A DNA stretch of 51,632 bases from Bacilli bacterium (GCA_012518125.1 JAAYTF010000050.1:1-51632); one strand, 5' to 3'. Positions 35,255 through 45,988 are shown, counted from the stretch's first letter. The notes: generated from the sequence alone by a model not told the origin. A program made the numbers and translations.

Positions 35255-38200
35255 TTAGAAGAAAGATAGTTGGTTTTTCTCCTCCATTCCTTCCAAACAG
35301 CCGTGCGCTTCTAAATGTTCCAAGACGGTTTTGGACAGTTTCGCGCGTTCACGCAAATCTTCTTTTGATAAAAACTCGCCTTCTTCTCGCGCTTTGACGA
35401 TGTTGTGCGCCGCACTTTCACCTAACCCATCAATCGTTTTGAACGGCGGGATCAACGAATCGCCGTCGATGATAAAATCGGTGGCGCTTGAACGGTACAA
35501 GTCGACTTTCTGGAATGAGAAGCCCCTTTCCGTCATCTCGAGCGCGACTTCAAGCACGGTCAACAAGTTTTTCTCCTTTGTGGAAGCGTCGTTCCCTTTC
35601 GCCTTGATTTCCTGGATCCGTCTGCGGATGGCATCGGAACCTTTGATCATCGTGTCGATGTCAAAATCTTCCGCACGTACGGAAAAATAGGTCGCATAAA
35701 ACAATATCGGGTGATACACTTTGAAATAAGCGATCCTAACGGCCATGAGCACGTAGGCGGCGGCGTGGGCTTTCGGGAACATGTACTTGATTTTTTTGCA
35801 TGACTCGATATACCAATCCGGCACGCCTTTCGCTTTCATTTCTTTGATCCACTCGTCTTTTAGTCCTCTTCCTTTACGTACCGATTCCATGATCGTAAAC
35901 GCGAGCTTCGCTTCCAAACCTTTTTGCATCAAGTAAACCATGATGTCGTCGCGGCAGCCGATGACATCCCCGATGTCGCACGTGCCGTTCCGTATCAATT
36001 CTTGCGCGTTGCCCAACCATACGTCCGTTCCGTGCGACAAGCCGGAAATGATGACGAGTTCGCTGAACGTTTTCGGTTTCGTTTCTTCAAGCATTTGGCG
36101 GACGAATTGGGTGCCGAATTCCGGAACGCCCAACGTGCCGACTTTATTGTCGATTTGTTCCGGTTTTAATCCGAGCGGTTCCGTACTTGAGAAAATGCCC
36201 ATCAGTTTTTCGTCATCCAACGGGATGTCGCGCGGGTCGATGCCGCTTAAATCTTGGAGCATACGGATGACCGTCGGATCATCGTGGCCGAGGATGTCCA
36301 ATTTCAATAAGCTGTCTTCCAGCGACTCGTAAGCGAAATGGGTCGTTTTCCACTCGCTCGACTGGTCGTCGGCCGGATATTGAATCGGCGTGAAGTCGTA
36401 AATTTCCATATCTTCCGGGACGACGATGATGCCGCCGGGATGCTGGCCGGTCGTCCGCTTGGCGCCGGTGCAACCTTGTGCCAGTCGGTCGATTTCGGCG
36501 CTGCGCAATTGCAGCTGATTGTCATTCAGATAGCCTTTTACAAACCCGTATGCCGTTTTTTCGGCGATCGTTCCGATCGTACCGGCGCGATATACATAGT
36601 CTTCACCGAAAAGCTCCCTCGTATACTGGTGGGCCGTCGCTTGGTATTCGCCGGAGAAGTTCAAATCGATATCCGGCACTTTGTCCCCTTCAAACCCTAA
36701 AAACGTTTCAAACGGAATGTCCTGTCCATCTTTGTTCAACGGCTCACCGCATTTTGGACAGTTTTTGCGCGGCAAATCGAAGCCGCTTCCGTATGAGCCG
36801 TCGGTGATGAATTCATGGTATTTGCATGAAGGGCAGACGTAATGCGGCGGCAAAGGGTTCACTTCGGTAATCTCCATCATCGTCGCCACGAGCGACGAAC
36901 CGACCGAGCCGCGTGAGCCGACTAAATAGCCGTCTTCGAGCGACTTTTTTACGAGTTTGTGCGATATCAAATAAATGACGGCGTAACCGTGGCCGATGAT
37001 GCTTTTTAATTCTTTTTCCAACCGTTTCGCGACGATTTCCGGTAGTGGATCGCCGTAAATGCTTTTTGCCTTTTCGTACGTCAGCTTCCGCACTTCATCT
37101 TCCGCGCCGGCAATGCTAGGCGCACACAATTCGCTTTTCAACGGCGAAAATGATTCGATGAACGAAGCGATTTTTTGTGTATTTTCCACGACGATTTCGT
37201 ACGCTTTTTCTTCACCTAAAAAAGCGAAAGCTTCCAACATTTCATCCGTCGTTTTAAATGACGTATCCGGCAACGTGATGCGATTTAACGGATTGCCCTT
37301 CTGGGAGGCGATTAAAATTTGGCGGTACACTTTTTCATGTTCGTCCAAATGATGGACGTTTCCGGTCGCCACGACCGGGATGTTCGTCCGTTCGCCCAGT
37401 TCGATGAGCGAACGGATGATTTCGATGATCTGCGCTTCATTATGGATGACATCCCGTTCGATGAGCGGGTAATATTGTTCAATCGGCTGCACTTCCAAAA
37501 AATCGTAAAACGTTGCCAGTTCTTCCACTTCATCGAGCGGTTTCGACATGAGCGCATCGAAGATCTCCCCTTCGCTACATGCCGAGCCGACCAAAATGCC
37601 TTCGCGGTGTTCGTTCAAAACGGAACGCGGAATGCGCGGAACGCGGTGAAAATATTCCGTATGGGCGAACGAGACGAGTTTGTACAAGTTTTTCAAACCT
37701 ATCTCATTTTGCACGAGCAACGTCGCATGAAACGGCCGCGCTTGGTCGTAGCGACGGTCTTCGCCGTTTCGTTCATTCAACTGCTTCACGTTCGTGATTT
37801 CATCTTCTTTTAACCGTTCAACCAATTTCCAAAACATATAAGCCGTCGCTTCCGCATCGTAAATGGCGCGGTGGTGCTGCACCAATTCGACATTCAAATG
37901 TTTGCACAACGTATTTAAACGGTGGTTTGCCAATTCCGGAAAAAGGAAGCGCGCCAATTCCAACGTATCGATAATCGGATTTTTAATTTTTTCGATACCG
38001 ATTTTCGCATAGCCGGCATTTAAAAAACCGATGTCAAACGTTGCATTGTGAGCGACTAAAACGCAACCGCTCGACCACTCGTGGAATTTTTGTAACACTT
38101 CATCGACTTCGGGTGCATCTTTTAACATATCGTCGGTGATTTTCGTAATTTCCACGATTTTTTCCGGAAGCGGTTTGTGCGGATTGGCAAAACTATCAAA

Positions 38201-39532
38201 ACGGTCGATGATTTCACCGTTTTTCATTTTGACACCGGCAATTTCAATGATCGTGTCATAAACGGATGACAATCCGGTCGTCTCTACGTCAAAGACGACG
38301 TATTCTAAGTCTGCCAAAGGCTTGTCGACAGCGTTGTAGACGATCGGCACGCCGTCGTCGACAATATTCGCCTCGACGCCGTAAATGACTTTGATATTAT
38401 GGTCCAAACTTGCATAGTACGCCTCAGGAAACCCTTGTACACCCGCATGGTCCGTAATCGCAACCGCTTCGTGCCCCCATTCGGCGGCCCTTTCCACCAA
38501 CCGCTTCGGGCTTACGACGCTGTCAAGTTGGCTCATCGTCGTATGTGCATGCAATTCGATACGTTTTTTTCCTTCTTCTGCTTTGTCCTTCTTTTTCTCA
38601 ACGGTCACTTCTTCGATGTCATAAGGCATCATGACAAGTTCATTCGAATAATTGTCGGTTTGAACGCGGCCGCGTGCCTTGATCCACATGCCTTCTTTGA
38701 CGCGTGCAAACATCGCTTCATCTTCTTCATTGCGCGAGAAGATTTTCAGTTCAAGCGAATCGGTGTAATCGGTGATTTTCAACATCAACAATTGCCGGCC
38801 GGAGCGCAATTTTATTACTTCTTTGCTGAAAACGTATCCTTGGACCGACACGCGTTTTTCCTCTTCGACGATATTTTCCAATTTTTCGATTTCGTCATTG
38901 ATCGGATTGCCGATCAGAAACTTCGTTTGTTCTTCGGACTTTTCTTTTTTGACTTTTGCGTTTTGGTTGTTGATCGTGCGGACCAGCTGTTCGTTTTCTT
39001 TTTCCGTCTGTTTGCGGAAACGTTCAATTTCTTCTTCATTCGTGCGGACTTCGATGCGAAGAGGCAATAAAGGTAACCCGTATTGATCGGCAAATTCGCG
39101 GTAATAGTTTTCGATTTTTTTATGTAACGTCACTTTTTCCGCTTCGGAGCCGACGTAAACATAAACAGCTCGGTTGTCTATTTTGGCCGCTTCCAAACGG
39201 GTTAAATGCGATGGGAGCAGTTCATCGAGTTGCGAAACGAAATAACGCCAATATAAATATAATTCCTTTTCATCTAAGATCGTATGCTCAAAGGTCAAGG
39301 CAAAATCGACTTCAGCGATGTTTTCAAAGGCCTGTTCCAATTGCTGTTTGAATGTATAAAAAACGTTGAACGGCAGCGATTCTCGCAATTTAATATGAAA
39401 AAGCCATCGTTTTTCCTCGCGAAAAACGATCACTTTTTGCAGTTCTGCCGACGAAAAATAGTTGCGCATTTCAGCAGGCAGTTTAATTTGATCCAACAAG
39501 ATTTTCATCTTTTCGCGCATGTTGTTCGGCAA
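35255..39532 (-). CDS. polC: DNA polymerase III PolC-type alpha subunit
   Basis: PolC, 1425 aa (B. subtilis 1437), the main replicative polymerase of Gram-positive bacteria. In order: N-terminal region; an OB domain (VQGYVFSKEVIKLRSGRQL); a PHP domain (HAHTTMSQLDSVVSPKRL); an inserted DnaQ-type proofreading exonuclease (VFDVETTGLSS, VAHNATFDIGFL, HHRAIYDAEATAY); a zinc finger CPSC...CPKC; and the polymerase core with PDIDLNFSGEYQ, TTGQHPGGI and MFPKAHAAAYV. The chosen start is TTG 39532 after GGGGG; the first TTG, 15 bases upstream, lacks a site, and ATG 39520 is also possible. proS, usually just upstream, is absent. Confidence 0.97.
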   Translation of the reverse strand: MPNNMREKMKILLDQIKLPAEMRNYFSSAELQKVIVFREEKRWLFHIKLRESLPFNVFYTFKQQLEQAFENIAEVDFALTFEHTILDEKELYLYWRYFVSQLDELLPSHLTRLEAAKIDNRAVYVYVGSEAEKVTLHKKIENYYREFADQYGLPLLPLRIEVRTNEEEIERFRKQTEKENEQLVRTINNQNAKVKKEKSEEQTKFLIGNPINDEIEKLENIVEEEKRVSVQGYVFSKEVIKLRSGRQLLMLKITDYTDSLELKIFSRNEEDEAMFARVKEGMWIKARGRVQTDNYSNELVMMPYDIEEVTVEKKKDKAEEGKKRIELHAHTTMSQLDSVVSPKRLVERAAEWGHEAVAITDHAGVQGFPEAYYASLDHNIKVIYGVEANIVDDGVPIVYNAVDKPLADLEYVVFDVETTGLSSVYDTIIEIAGVKMKNGEIIDRFDSFANPHKPLPEKIVEITKITDDMLKDAPEVDEVLQKFHEWSSGCVLVAHNATFDIGFLNAGYAKIGIEKIKNPIIDTLELARFLFPELANHRLNTLCKHLNVELVQHHRAIYDAEATAYMFWKLVERLKEDEITNVKQLNERNGEDRRYDQARPFHATLLVQNEIGLKNLYKLVSFAHTEYFHRVPRIPRSVLNEHREGILVGSACSEGEIFDALMSKPLDEVEELATFYDFLEVQPIEQYYPLIERDVIHNEAQIIEIIRSLIELGERTNIPVVATGNVHHLDEHEKVYRQILIASQKGNPLNRITLPDTSFKTTDEMLEAFAFLGEEKAYEIVVENTQKIASFIESFSPLKSELCAPSIAGAEDEVRKLTYEKAKSIYGDPLPEIVAKRLEKELKSIIGHGYAVIYLISHKLVKKSLEDGYLVGSRGSVGSSLVATMMEITEVNPLPPHYVCPSCKYHEFITDGSYGSGFDLPRKNCPKCGEPLNKDGQDIPFETFLGFEGDKVPDIDLNFSGEYQATAHQYTRELFGEDYVYRAGTIGTIAEKTAYGFVKGYLNDNQLQLRSAEIDRLAQGCTGAKRTTGQHPGGIIVVPEDMEIYDFTPIQYPADDQSSEWKTTHFAYESLEDSLLKLDILGHDDPTVIRMLQDLSGIDPRDIPLDDEKLMGIFSSTEPLGLKPEQIDNKVGTLGVPEFGTQFVRQMLEETKPKTFSELVIISGLSHGTDVWLGNAQELIRNGTCDIGDVIGCRDDIMVYLMQKGLEAKLAFTIMESVRKGRGLKDEWIKEMKAKGVPDWYIESCKKIKYMFPKAHAAAYVLMAVRIAYFKVYHPILFYATYFSVRAEDFDIDTMIKGSDAIRRRIQEIKAKGNDASTKEKNLLTVLEVALEMTERGFSFQKVDLYRSSATDFIIDGDSLIPPFKTIDGLGESAAHNIVKAREEGEFLSKEDLRERAKLSKTVLEHLEAHGCLEGMEEKNQLSFF

Positions 39533-39600
39533 GTCATTAACCCCCAAATTTCATGATCATCATTTAGGTTGTACGACTATTTTAACATTTTAACGATAGA

Positions 39601-39635
39601 AAAACTAACCCAATTCATAGAATCAGGTTAGTTTT
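39601..39635 (-). terminator. Rho-independent terminator of rseP
   Basis: AAAACTAACC (39601-39610) pairs with GGTTAGTTTT (39626-39635); ATTC/GAAT extends the stem inside. TTTTTCT follows on the minus strand. Confidence 0.88.
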
Positions 39636-39661
39636 ACATTGAATTACAGTCATCTTCCATT

Positions 39662-40921
39662 TTACAAAAACAATCGTTGGATATCGTTCCATGTGACGAC
39701 GATCATTAACAGCATCAAGAGCATAAACCCGATGACATGGACGAGGCCTTCTTTTTGGGGATCGACCGGTTTACCACGAACCGCTTCAATGCCGACAAAA
39801 AGCAATCTCCCCCCGTCCAACGCCGGGAATGGGAACAAGTTGATGATCCCCAAGTTGACACTGAGCATCGCCGTCCACATGAGATAGCTGACGAAACCTC
39901 GTTGAACGATCTGGTCTGTCGCATCGTAAATGCCGACCGGACCGGAAAGGACATCAAGCGACAATTGCCCTGTGAGCAACATCATCAAATTGACGATGAC
40001 CAATTTCGTCGTTTCATACGTCAAATTGAAACCATATTTGATTGCACCAAAGAACGATTTTTCAAACGCCTGGATGACGCCGACTTGACCGAACGTCTCG
40101 TTTTCTACCTTTACTTCCTTTGGCGTAATGGTTAATTCAGTCGTTTCCCCGCCCCTTAAGACGACAAGATCAATTTCATTGTTCGGATTGGCGCGGACGA
40201 CTTCCGTGAAATCGACCCAATCGTTAACGAGTTTGCCGTCGATTTCGATGATTTCGTCGCCTTTAAGCAAACCGGCTTCTTCCGCCGGGCTGTCCGGAAG
40301 CACTTCGCCGATGACCGCCCGATCGGAAGGAACGCCTTGGAAAAGCCCGATAAAGACGAAAATGAGAATCGCCAAAATGAAGTTCATCATTGGGCCGGCA
40401 AATAGCTGCATCGCCCGTTGGCCGACCGTTTTTGATTGAAATTGGCGGTCGTACGGCGCGATTTGCGTCTTCATTCCGTCCATGATGAAAAACGCTTTCC
40501 GGTCGACTTCAAAACGTTTTTTCGTTTCGTAATCTTGCGGATCGTACCCTTCAATATACAAATCGTGCGTCAAATCGATGGATTCCACTTCGATGATATG
40601 GGCGTTTGGATATTTGTCCTTGTTGTTGACGATGATATGTTTCACTTTTCCTTCTTCGTTGAATTCGACGCCGATCAGATGGCCAGGTTTGATTTCGATG
40701 ATTTCCGGGTCTTCGCCGGCGACGCGGACATACCCTCCAATCGGCAATAAACGGATCGTATACATCGTTTCGTTTTTATAAAACGAAAAAATTTTCGGAC
40801 CGAAGCCGATGGCAAACTCCCGGGCCAACATCCCCGCCCGTTTGGCAAAGATCAAATGACCCCATTCGTGGACGAAAACCAACAGTCCGAACATGAAAAT
40901 AAACGCGATGACTGTAATCAA
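39662..40921 (-). CDS. rasP: Site-2 intramembrane metalloprotease RasP/RseP
   Basis: RseP/RasP, 419 aa, cuts anti-sigma factors such as RsiW and cell-division and signal-peptide remnants within the membrane. Zinc motif HEWGH is at residues 18-22 in the first helix; membrane segments lie near residues 170-190 and in the last third. A PDZ domain occurs around 195-275 (GVPSDRAVIGEVLPDSPAEEAGLLKGD). The second active-site motif is NLFPFPALDGGRLLF. TTG 40921, 8 bases after GGAG, is preferred to GTG 40930, which overlaps the site. It follows cdsA by 46 bases; dxr, which normally separates them, is missing. Confidence 0.95.
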   Translation of the reverse strand: MITVIAFIFMFGLLVFVHEWGHLIFAKRAGMLAREFAIGFGPKIFSFYKNETMYTIRLLPIGGYVRVAGEDPEIIEIKPGHLIGVEFNEEGKVKHIIVNNKDKYPNAHIIEVESIDLTHDLYIEGYDPQDYETKKRFEVDRKAFFIMDGMKTQIAPYDRQFQSKTVGQRAMQLFAGPMMNFILAILIFVFIGLFQGVPSDRAVIGEVLPDSPAEEAGLLKGDEIIEIDGKLVNDWVDFTEVVRANPNNEIDLVVLRGGETTELTITPKEVKVENETFGQVGVIQAFEKSFFGAIKYGFNLTYETTKLVIVNLMMLLTGQLSLDVLSGPVGIYDATDQIVQRGFVSYLMWTAMLSVNLGIINLFPFPALDGGRLLFVGIEAVRGKPVDPQKEGLVHVIGFMLLMLLMIVVTWNDIQRLFL

Positions 40922-40967
40922 ACAAAACACTCCTTTAAATGAAAAACGAAAAATTTATCTTCAAATT

Positions 40968-41753
40968 TTAAAAGTAATTTACCATTTGCAGCATTAATAA
41001 AACGAACAGAAAGCTGTCCAATCGGTCGAGAACGCCGCCATGTCCTGGGAAGATGGAACCAAAATCTTTTATGCCGTACGTCCGTTTGATCGCAGATGCG
41101 ACTAAGTCGCCGAGTTGTCCGAAAATGGAAATGAAAAGGCTGATGAAGACGATCGATACGAATGATTTGTCAAACGGATGGATCAAGTGGAACAACGTTG
41201 CGAAAACCATGGCAAAGACGATTCCACCGAGCGCTCCCCCGATCGTTTTGTTCGGGCTGATCTTTGGCCAAAGTTTCCGTTTGCCGAATTTCCTGCCGAT
41301 GAAATAGGCGCCGCTGTCCGTCGCCCAAATGGTGAACAAGATAAAGAGAAATGCTTCCAGGCTGATGAATCGCACTTGTATGACGTACTGGAATGAAAAA
41401 GCTAAAAAAAGCGTTGCTAACAGCAAACGGCTCGCCTCATTGAAGGAAAATTCATTTTTCGTGGCAACCGTAATGATAAGTAGAACGACGATCATCAAAA
41501 CAACGAGGTTCATCGTTTCCACCGGTAATGAAAAATTGAACAGCGGTTCTTTCGAATAGAGGATGAGCCACATAAAAAGCAAACTGATAAAGAAATAACC
41601 ATATTTGTTTTTTAAGCCAAACATGCGAATCATTTCATACAGGCCGATTGCGCTGAATACGTATGCCAACAATTTAAAAGGCCAATTACCGTATAGTATG
41701 ATTGGCAAGATGATAATTATACCAACGATTGCTGTCAGGATGCGTTGTTTCAT
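40968..41753 (-). CDS. cdsA: Phosphatidate cytidylyltransferase
   Basis: CdsA, 261 aa, makes CDP-diacylglycerol from phosphatidate and CTP in the membrane, feeding PgsA. It has about seven or eight predicted helices. The CDP-DAG synthase signature is complete near the C-terminus: SAIKRTYGIKDFGSIFPGHG, then the GVLDRLDS motif. Another conserved stretch is ATDSGAYFIGRKFGKRKL. It begins 22 bases past uppS, with which it shares a transcript. Confidence 0.97.
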   Translation of the reverse strand: MKQRILTAIVGIIIILPIILYGNWPFKLLAYVFSAIGLYEMIRMFGLKNKYGYFFISLLFMWLILYSKEPLFNFSLPVETMNLVVLMIVVLLIITVATKNEFSFNEASRLLLATLFLAFSFQYVIQVRFISLEAFLFILFTIWATDSGAYFIGRKFGKRKLWPKISPNKTIGGALGGIVFAMVFATLFHLIHPFDKSFVSIVFISLFISIFGQLGDLVASAIKRTYGIKDFGSIFPGHGGVLDRLDSFLFVLLMLQMVNYF

Positions 41754-41775
41754 GTCTATTTTCGACTCCTAAACG

Positions 41776-42549
41776 TTATACTCCTCCAAAACGTCTGATC
41801 CGCGTTTGATAATCTTGCAAAGCTTCCTTGAGCGTCTCTTCGGTGAAATCGGGCCATAGCACGTCGGTGAACCAAAACTCCGAATAAGCCGATTGCCATA
41901 ACAAAAAATTGCTGATCCGTTTTTCACCGCTTGTGCGAATGATCAAATCGGGATCGCAAAAATTGTGCGTATATAAATATTGTTCAAAAAGTTCCTCGGT
42001 TATGTCTTCTTTGGCGACTTTTCCATTAGCGACATCGTCGACCATCTGTTTTACCGCTTTGACGATTTCGTTTCGGCCCCCGTAATTCAATGCAAAATTT
42101 AACAACAGGCCGGTATTGTCTTTCGTTTTTTCCATCGCTTGATGGACAGCTTGAAGCGTATGCGGAGGCAATACGCTCAATTCGCCGATGACATTGACTT
42201 TGACATTTTTTTCAATCAGTTCCGGCAAATATTTATCTAAAAACATTTTCGGCAAACGCATCAAATAATCGACTTCCGCTTTTGGACGCTTCCAGTTTTC
42301 CGTTGAAAAAGCGTACATCGTCAATATTTTAATCTTTAGTTTGTCAGCTACACGAACAATTCGTTGCACGACTTCCATGCCTTCTTTATGTCCGGCAATT
42401 CGCGGCAGTCCGCGACGATTCGCCCATCGTCCATTGCCGTCCATGATGATTGCAACGTGTTCGGGAACCTTTTCCAGCACTATTTCTTCCGTGAGCGTTT
42501 CCTTAATCGGTTCATGTCTATTGTTGAAAAATGGCATTCGTATTGACAT
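41776..42549 (-). CDS. uppS: Undecaprenyl diphosphate synthase
   Basis: UppS, 257 aa, a cis-prenyltransferase that extends farnesyl diphosphate to the C55 carrier for cell-wall synthesis. The catalytic Asp37 is in HVAIIMDGNGRWA; also GHKEGMEVV, YAFSTENWKRP and, near the end, DLIIRTSGEKRISNFLLWQ. ATG 42549, after GGGGG, is chosen over a longer frame lacking a site. It has its own likely promoter (42689-42718) after the frr terminator. The frame contains nothing unusual. Confidence 0.97.
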   Translation of the reverse strand: MSIRMPFFNNRHEPIKETLTEEIVLEKVPEHVAIIMDGNGRWANRRGLPRIAGHKEGMEVVQRIVRVADKLKIKILTMYAFSTENWKRPKAEVDYLMRLPKMFLDKYLPELIEKNVKVNVIGELSVLPPHTLQAVHQAMEKTKDNTGLLLNFALNYGGRNEIVKAVKQMVDDVANGKVAKEDITEELFEQYLYTHNFCDPDLIIRTSGEKRISNFLLWQSAYSEFWFTDVLWPDFTEETLKEALQDYQTRIRRFGGV

Positions 42550-42688
42550 TATACGTCCCCCAAAAGGATCAGAACTGTTATGCAACAATAAAAAAAGCGC
42601 ATAACGATTTTCCAAGTGTTATTTGCTAGATTCTAACAAAAACCATTCATTTCCTAAATCCGTATATGTATCGTATTGCTCTTCATAA

Positions 42689-42718
42689 ATTATAATCGAT
42701 TTAACTTCGATATGTAAA
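42689..42718 (-). promoter_or_regulatory. Sigma-A promoter of uppS-cdsA-rasP
   Basis: Minus strand: TTTACA (42713-42718), 18 bp, TATAAT (42689-42694). It lies in the 277-base gap between frr and uppS, giving a leader of about 130 bases. A GTTATGC/GCATAAC inverted repeat (42577-42607 region) lies in that leader. Confidence 0.65.
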
Positions 42719-42789
42719 GAAAACATTTCCCAATAATTGTTGACTGTCTCATCAAAATTTGGTTCTATTTTTGTTGCAAAAAATGACAA

Positions 42790-42817
42790 AGACCCTCCAC
42801 GGTGACGGAGAGGGTCT
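42790..42817 (-). terminator. Rho-independent terminator of frr
   Basis: AGACCCTC (42790-42797) pairs with GAGGGTCT (42810-42817), 12-nt loop; TTTGTCATTTTTTG follows on the minus strand. It is 10 bases past the frr stop. Confidence 0.85.
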
Positions 42818-42826
42818 ATCCTGTTA

Positions 42827-43384
42827 TTACACTTCCATGATTTCATCTTCTTTTGCTTTGGCAAGTTGGTCGATTTCAGCGATAAACTTGTCCGTTTCCT
42901 TTTGGACGAGTTCCTGGTTTTTGCGCAATTCATCTTCCGTAATGACCGAATCTTTTTCCAATTTCTTTAGCTGCTCGTTCGCTTCACGACGGATGTTGCG
43001 CACGCGTACACGTGATTCTTCGGCAAATTTGCCGACCACTTTCGTCAGTTCGCGGCGTCTTTCTTCCGTAAGCGGCGGAATGCTGATGCGGATGACATTT
43101 CCATCATTCGACGGCGACAAACCTAAGTCTGCTTTTAAAATCGCTTTTTCAATCTCATTGATGGCCGTTTTGTCAAATGGAGTCACGACGAGCAAACGCG
43201 CTTCAGGAACGGATATGGAGGCCAATTGATTGAGCGGTGTTTGCGTGCCGTAATATTCGACCGTTACGTGATCGAGCAGCGCAGGGTTTGCTCTTCCTGC
43301 ACGAATCGTGGCCAAATTCCGCGTGAAAGCTTGAATGGCTTCTTGCATTTTCTTTTTCATTTCATTCAATATTTCATTTGGCAT
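42827..43384 (-). CDS. frr: Ribosome recycling factor
   Basis: RRF, 185 aa, exactly the family length. With EF-G it splits post-termination ribosomes. The tRNA-like three-helix bundle is evident: [24 protein letters not shown] near the start, [22 protein letters not shown] in the hinge domain, and [25 protein letters not shown] in the C-terminal helices. It begins only 5 bases past pyrH, with GGGG before the ATG. Confidence 0.98.
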   Translation of the reverse strand: MPNEILNEMKKKMQEAIQAFTRNLATIRAGRANPALLDHVTVEYYGTQTPLNQLASISVPEARLLVVTPFDKTAINEIEKAILKADLGLSPSNDGNVIRISIPPLTEERRRELTKVVGKFAEESRVRVRNIRREANEQLKKLEKDSVITEDELRKNQELVQKETDKFIAEIDQLAKAKEDEIMEV

Positions 43385-43389
43385 AATTT

Positions 43390-44124
<735 letters not shown>

Positions 44125-44169
44125 CTAGCAAGTGAATTTTACCTAGTGATATTATAGCATGTAGAAATA

Positions 44170-44189
44170 GGGAACACGATTGTGTCCCC
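44170..44189 (-). terminator. Hairpin between tsf and pyrH (weak terminator)
   Basis: An 8-bp stem with one G-U pair (GGGGACAC / GTGTTCCC on the minus strand), 4-nt loop; the following TATTTCT is a poor T-run. It probably causes partial termination or RNA stabilisation. Confidence 0.55.
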
Positions 44190-44196
44190 TAACAAA

Positions 44197-45081
44197 TTAC
44201 TGTTTCATTTGCTTGCGCACTTCTTCAGCAAAGTCCTCTTCTTTCTTTTCGATGCCTTCGCCCACTTCGAAACGAGCGAATTCTTTCACTTGAGCGTTCG
44301 CTTTTTTCACCAACTGTTCAACTTTCATATCAGGATCTTTAACGAACTGTTGCTCCAAAAGGCAAATTTGTTCATAGAATTTGCCCAAACGGCCTTCAAC
44401 CATTTTTTCAACGATATGTTCCGGCTTTCCTTCGTTCAAAGCTTGTTCTTTTAAGATGCTTCTTTCACGTTCGACTTCATCAGCAGGCACTTGGTCGCGG
44501 GAAACATATTTCGGATTTGCCGCGGCGATGTGCATCGCGACGTCTTTAGCCAATTCTTCGTCCGTCGTCCCTTCCAAAACGACCAATGAGCCGATGCGGC
44601 CTCCCATGTGCAAATACGAACCGAATGCATCGTTATCCGTCTTTGAAAAGAGCGCAAAACGACGCAACGTAATCTTTTCGCCGATTTTTGCCACCGCATT
44701 GTTGATCGTGTCTTGGACGGTTTCAGATCCGCCTTCGATCGTTTGATTTAACGCTTCTTCGAGGTTAGCCGGTTTGTTTTTAACGAGATGGTCGGCTAAC
44801 TGTTCGACCAACTGTTGGAAGTTTTCGTTTTTCGTAACGAAGTCCGTTTCACAGTTGACTTCGATCAATACCGCATCATTTCCGTTCACCGCGATAAATG
44901 CCGTACCTTCCGCGGCGATGCGGTCAGCTTTCTTCGCCGCCTGAGCCGCACCTTGTTTACGCAAATAATCGATTGCCGCTTCCATATCGCCGTTCGTTTC
45001 AACGAGCGCTTTTTTGCAATCCATCATCCCTGCGCCGGTTCTTTCGCGCAATTCTTTAACCATTTTAGCCGTAATAGCCAT
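44197..45081 (-). CDS. tsf: Elongation factor Ts
   Basis: EF-Ts, 294 aa (B. subtilis 293), the nucleotide exchange factor for EF-Tu. The N-terminal UBA-like domain has [18 protein letters not shown], and the core has [15 protein letters not shown], the two family signatures. The C-terminal part is rich in Lys and Glu. It begins about 100 bases after rpsB, separated by a strong hairpin, and has a GGAGGAT site before the ATG. Confidence 0.98.
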   Translation of the reverse strand: MAITAKMVKELRERTGAGMMDCKKALVETNGDMEAAIDYLRKQGAAQAAKKADRIAAEGTAFIAVNGNDAVLIEVNCETDFVTKNENFQQLVEQLADHLVKNKPANLEEALNQTIEGGSETVQDTINNAVAKIGEKITLRRFALFSKTDNDAFGSYLHMGGRIGSLVVLEGTTDEELAKDVAMHIAAANPKYVSRDQVPADEVERERSILKEQALNEGKPEHIVEKMVEGRLGKFYEQICLLEQQFVKDPDMKVEQLVKKANAQVKEFARFEVGEGIEKKEEDFAEEVRKQMKQ

Positions 45082-45133
45082 TCATTCCATCCTCCTATTT
45101 ATAAATTCATTCGCAATGTCGTTCTTCAAAAAA

Positions 45134-45165
45134 AGGTGATAATCGGTTATCCCCTATTATCACCT
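45134..45165 (-). terminator. Terminator/attenuator between rpsB and tsf
   Basis: A perfect 10-bp stem AGGTGATAAT / ATTATCACCT (45134-45143, 45156-45165), 12-nt loop, followed by TTTTTTT on the minus strand. It lies 14 bases past the rpsB stop. Since tsf has no obvious promoter in the remaining gap, partial read-through is likely. Confidence 0.85.
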
Positions 45166-45178
45166 CTTAAAAAATGAA

Positions 45179-45988
45179 TTACTCAACTGATTCAGTTGAT
45201 TCTTCCGTTGCTTGCTCTTCTTGCGCTTCTTCATTCGCTTCAGGCTGTTCATTCGCTTCGGCCGTTTCTTCCGCCTGTTCTTTTTGTTTGACCGCTTTGT
45301 CTTCCATTCCTTGCTTTCCTTCGATCACCGCATCGGCAATTTTCGAAGTTAAAAGTTTTACAGCACGAATGGCATCGTCGTTGGCAGGGATAACATAATC
45401 GATTTCATCCGGGTCGCAATTCGTATCGACAATACCGATGATCGGTATGTTAAGTTTTCTCGCTTCGCGCACTGCGATGTTTTCTTTGCGTGGATCGATG
45501 ACAAAGAGCGCATCAGGCAATTTTTCCATATCGCGGATTCCGCCGAGGAATTTCAACAAACGCTCTTTTTCGCGCAATAACGTGATCGTTTCTTTTTTCG
45601 GAAGCACATCGAACGTGCCGTCTTTTTCCATCGTCTCGATTTCGATTAGACGGTTGATGCGTTGACGAATCGTCTTAAAGTTCGTCAATGTTCCGCCCAA
45701 CCAACGCTGGTTGACGTAGTACATTCCAGCGCGCGTCGCTTCTTCGCGCACGGATTCTTGCGCTTGTTTTTTCGTGCCGACAAACAAGATTTTTCCTCCG
45801 TCGGCGGCCAATTGTCTGGCGAATTCATAAGCTTCTTCCATCTTTTTGACCGTTTTTTGTAGGTCGATGATGTAAATGCCGTTTCTTTCCGTAAAAATGT
45901 AAGGTTTCATTTTCGGGTTCCAACGGCGTGTTTGGTGGCCAAAGTGAACCCCTGCCTCCAACAATTGTTTCATTGAAATAATTGACAT
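45179..45988 (-). CDS. rpsB: 30S ribosomal protein S2
   Basis: S2, 269 aa. Core stretches are [39 protein letters not shown] and [22 protein letters not shown]. The last 36 residues are an acidic, low-complexity extension of Glu, Ala, Gln and Thr, making it longer than B. subtilis S2 (246 aa). The 273-base gap upstream holds a compact leader hairpin (46033-46069), a proposed promoter (46092-46120) with a palindromic spacer, and the fla/che terminator. S2 represses its own synthesis in several bacteria, so the leader is a natural candidate site. Confidence 0.98.
   Translation of the reverse strand: MSIISMKQLLEAGVHFGHQTRRWNPKMKPYIFTERNGIYIIDLQKTVKKMEEAYEFARQLAADGGKILFVGTKKQAQESVREEATRAGMYYVNQRWLGGTLTNFKTIRQRINRLIEIETMEKDGTFDVLPKKETITLLREKERLLKFLGGIRDMEKLPDALFVIDPRKENIAVREARKLNIPIIGIVDTNCDPDEIDYVIPANDDAIRAVKLLTSKIADAVIEGKQGMEDKAVKQKEQAEETAEANEQPEANEEAQEEQATEESTESVE

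Noticed and set aside
38399-39070. Long plus-strand open frame of 223 codons opposite polC
   Set aside because: Rich in Phe, Arg and His with no domain features, and opposite a clearly conserved gene. Typical antisense shadow of a Lys/Glu-rich protein. The same applies to other long plus-strand frames, such as those near 5451-6047 and 33911-34678.
42619-42933. A minus-strand frame of about 104 codons across the end of frr and the frr-uppS gap, whose last 50 codons look protein-like
   Set aside because: It runs through the frr coding sequence in another frame and through the frr terminator, has no ribosome-binding site, and the uppS promoter lies inside it.
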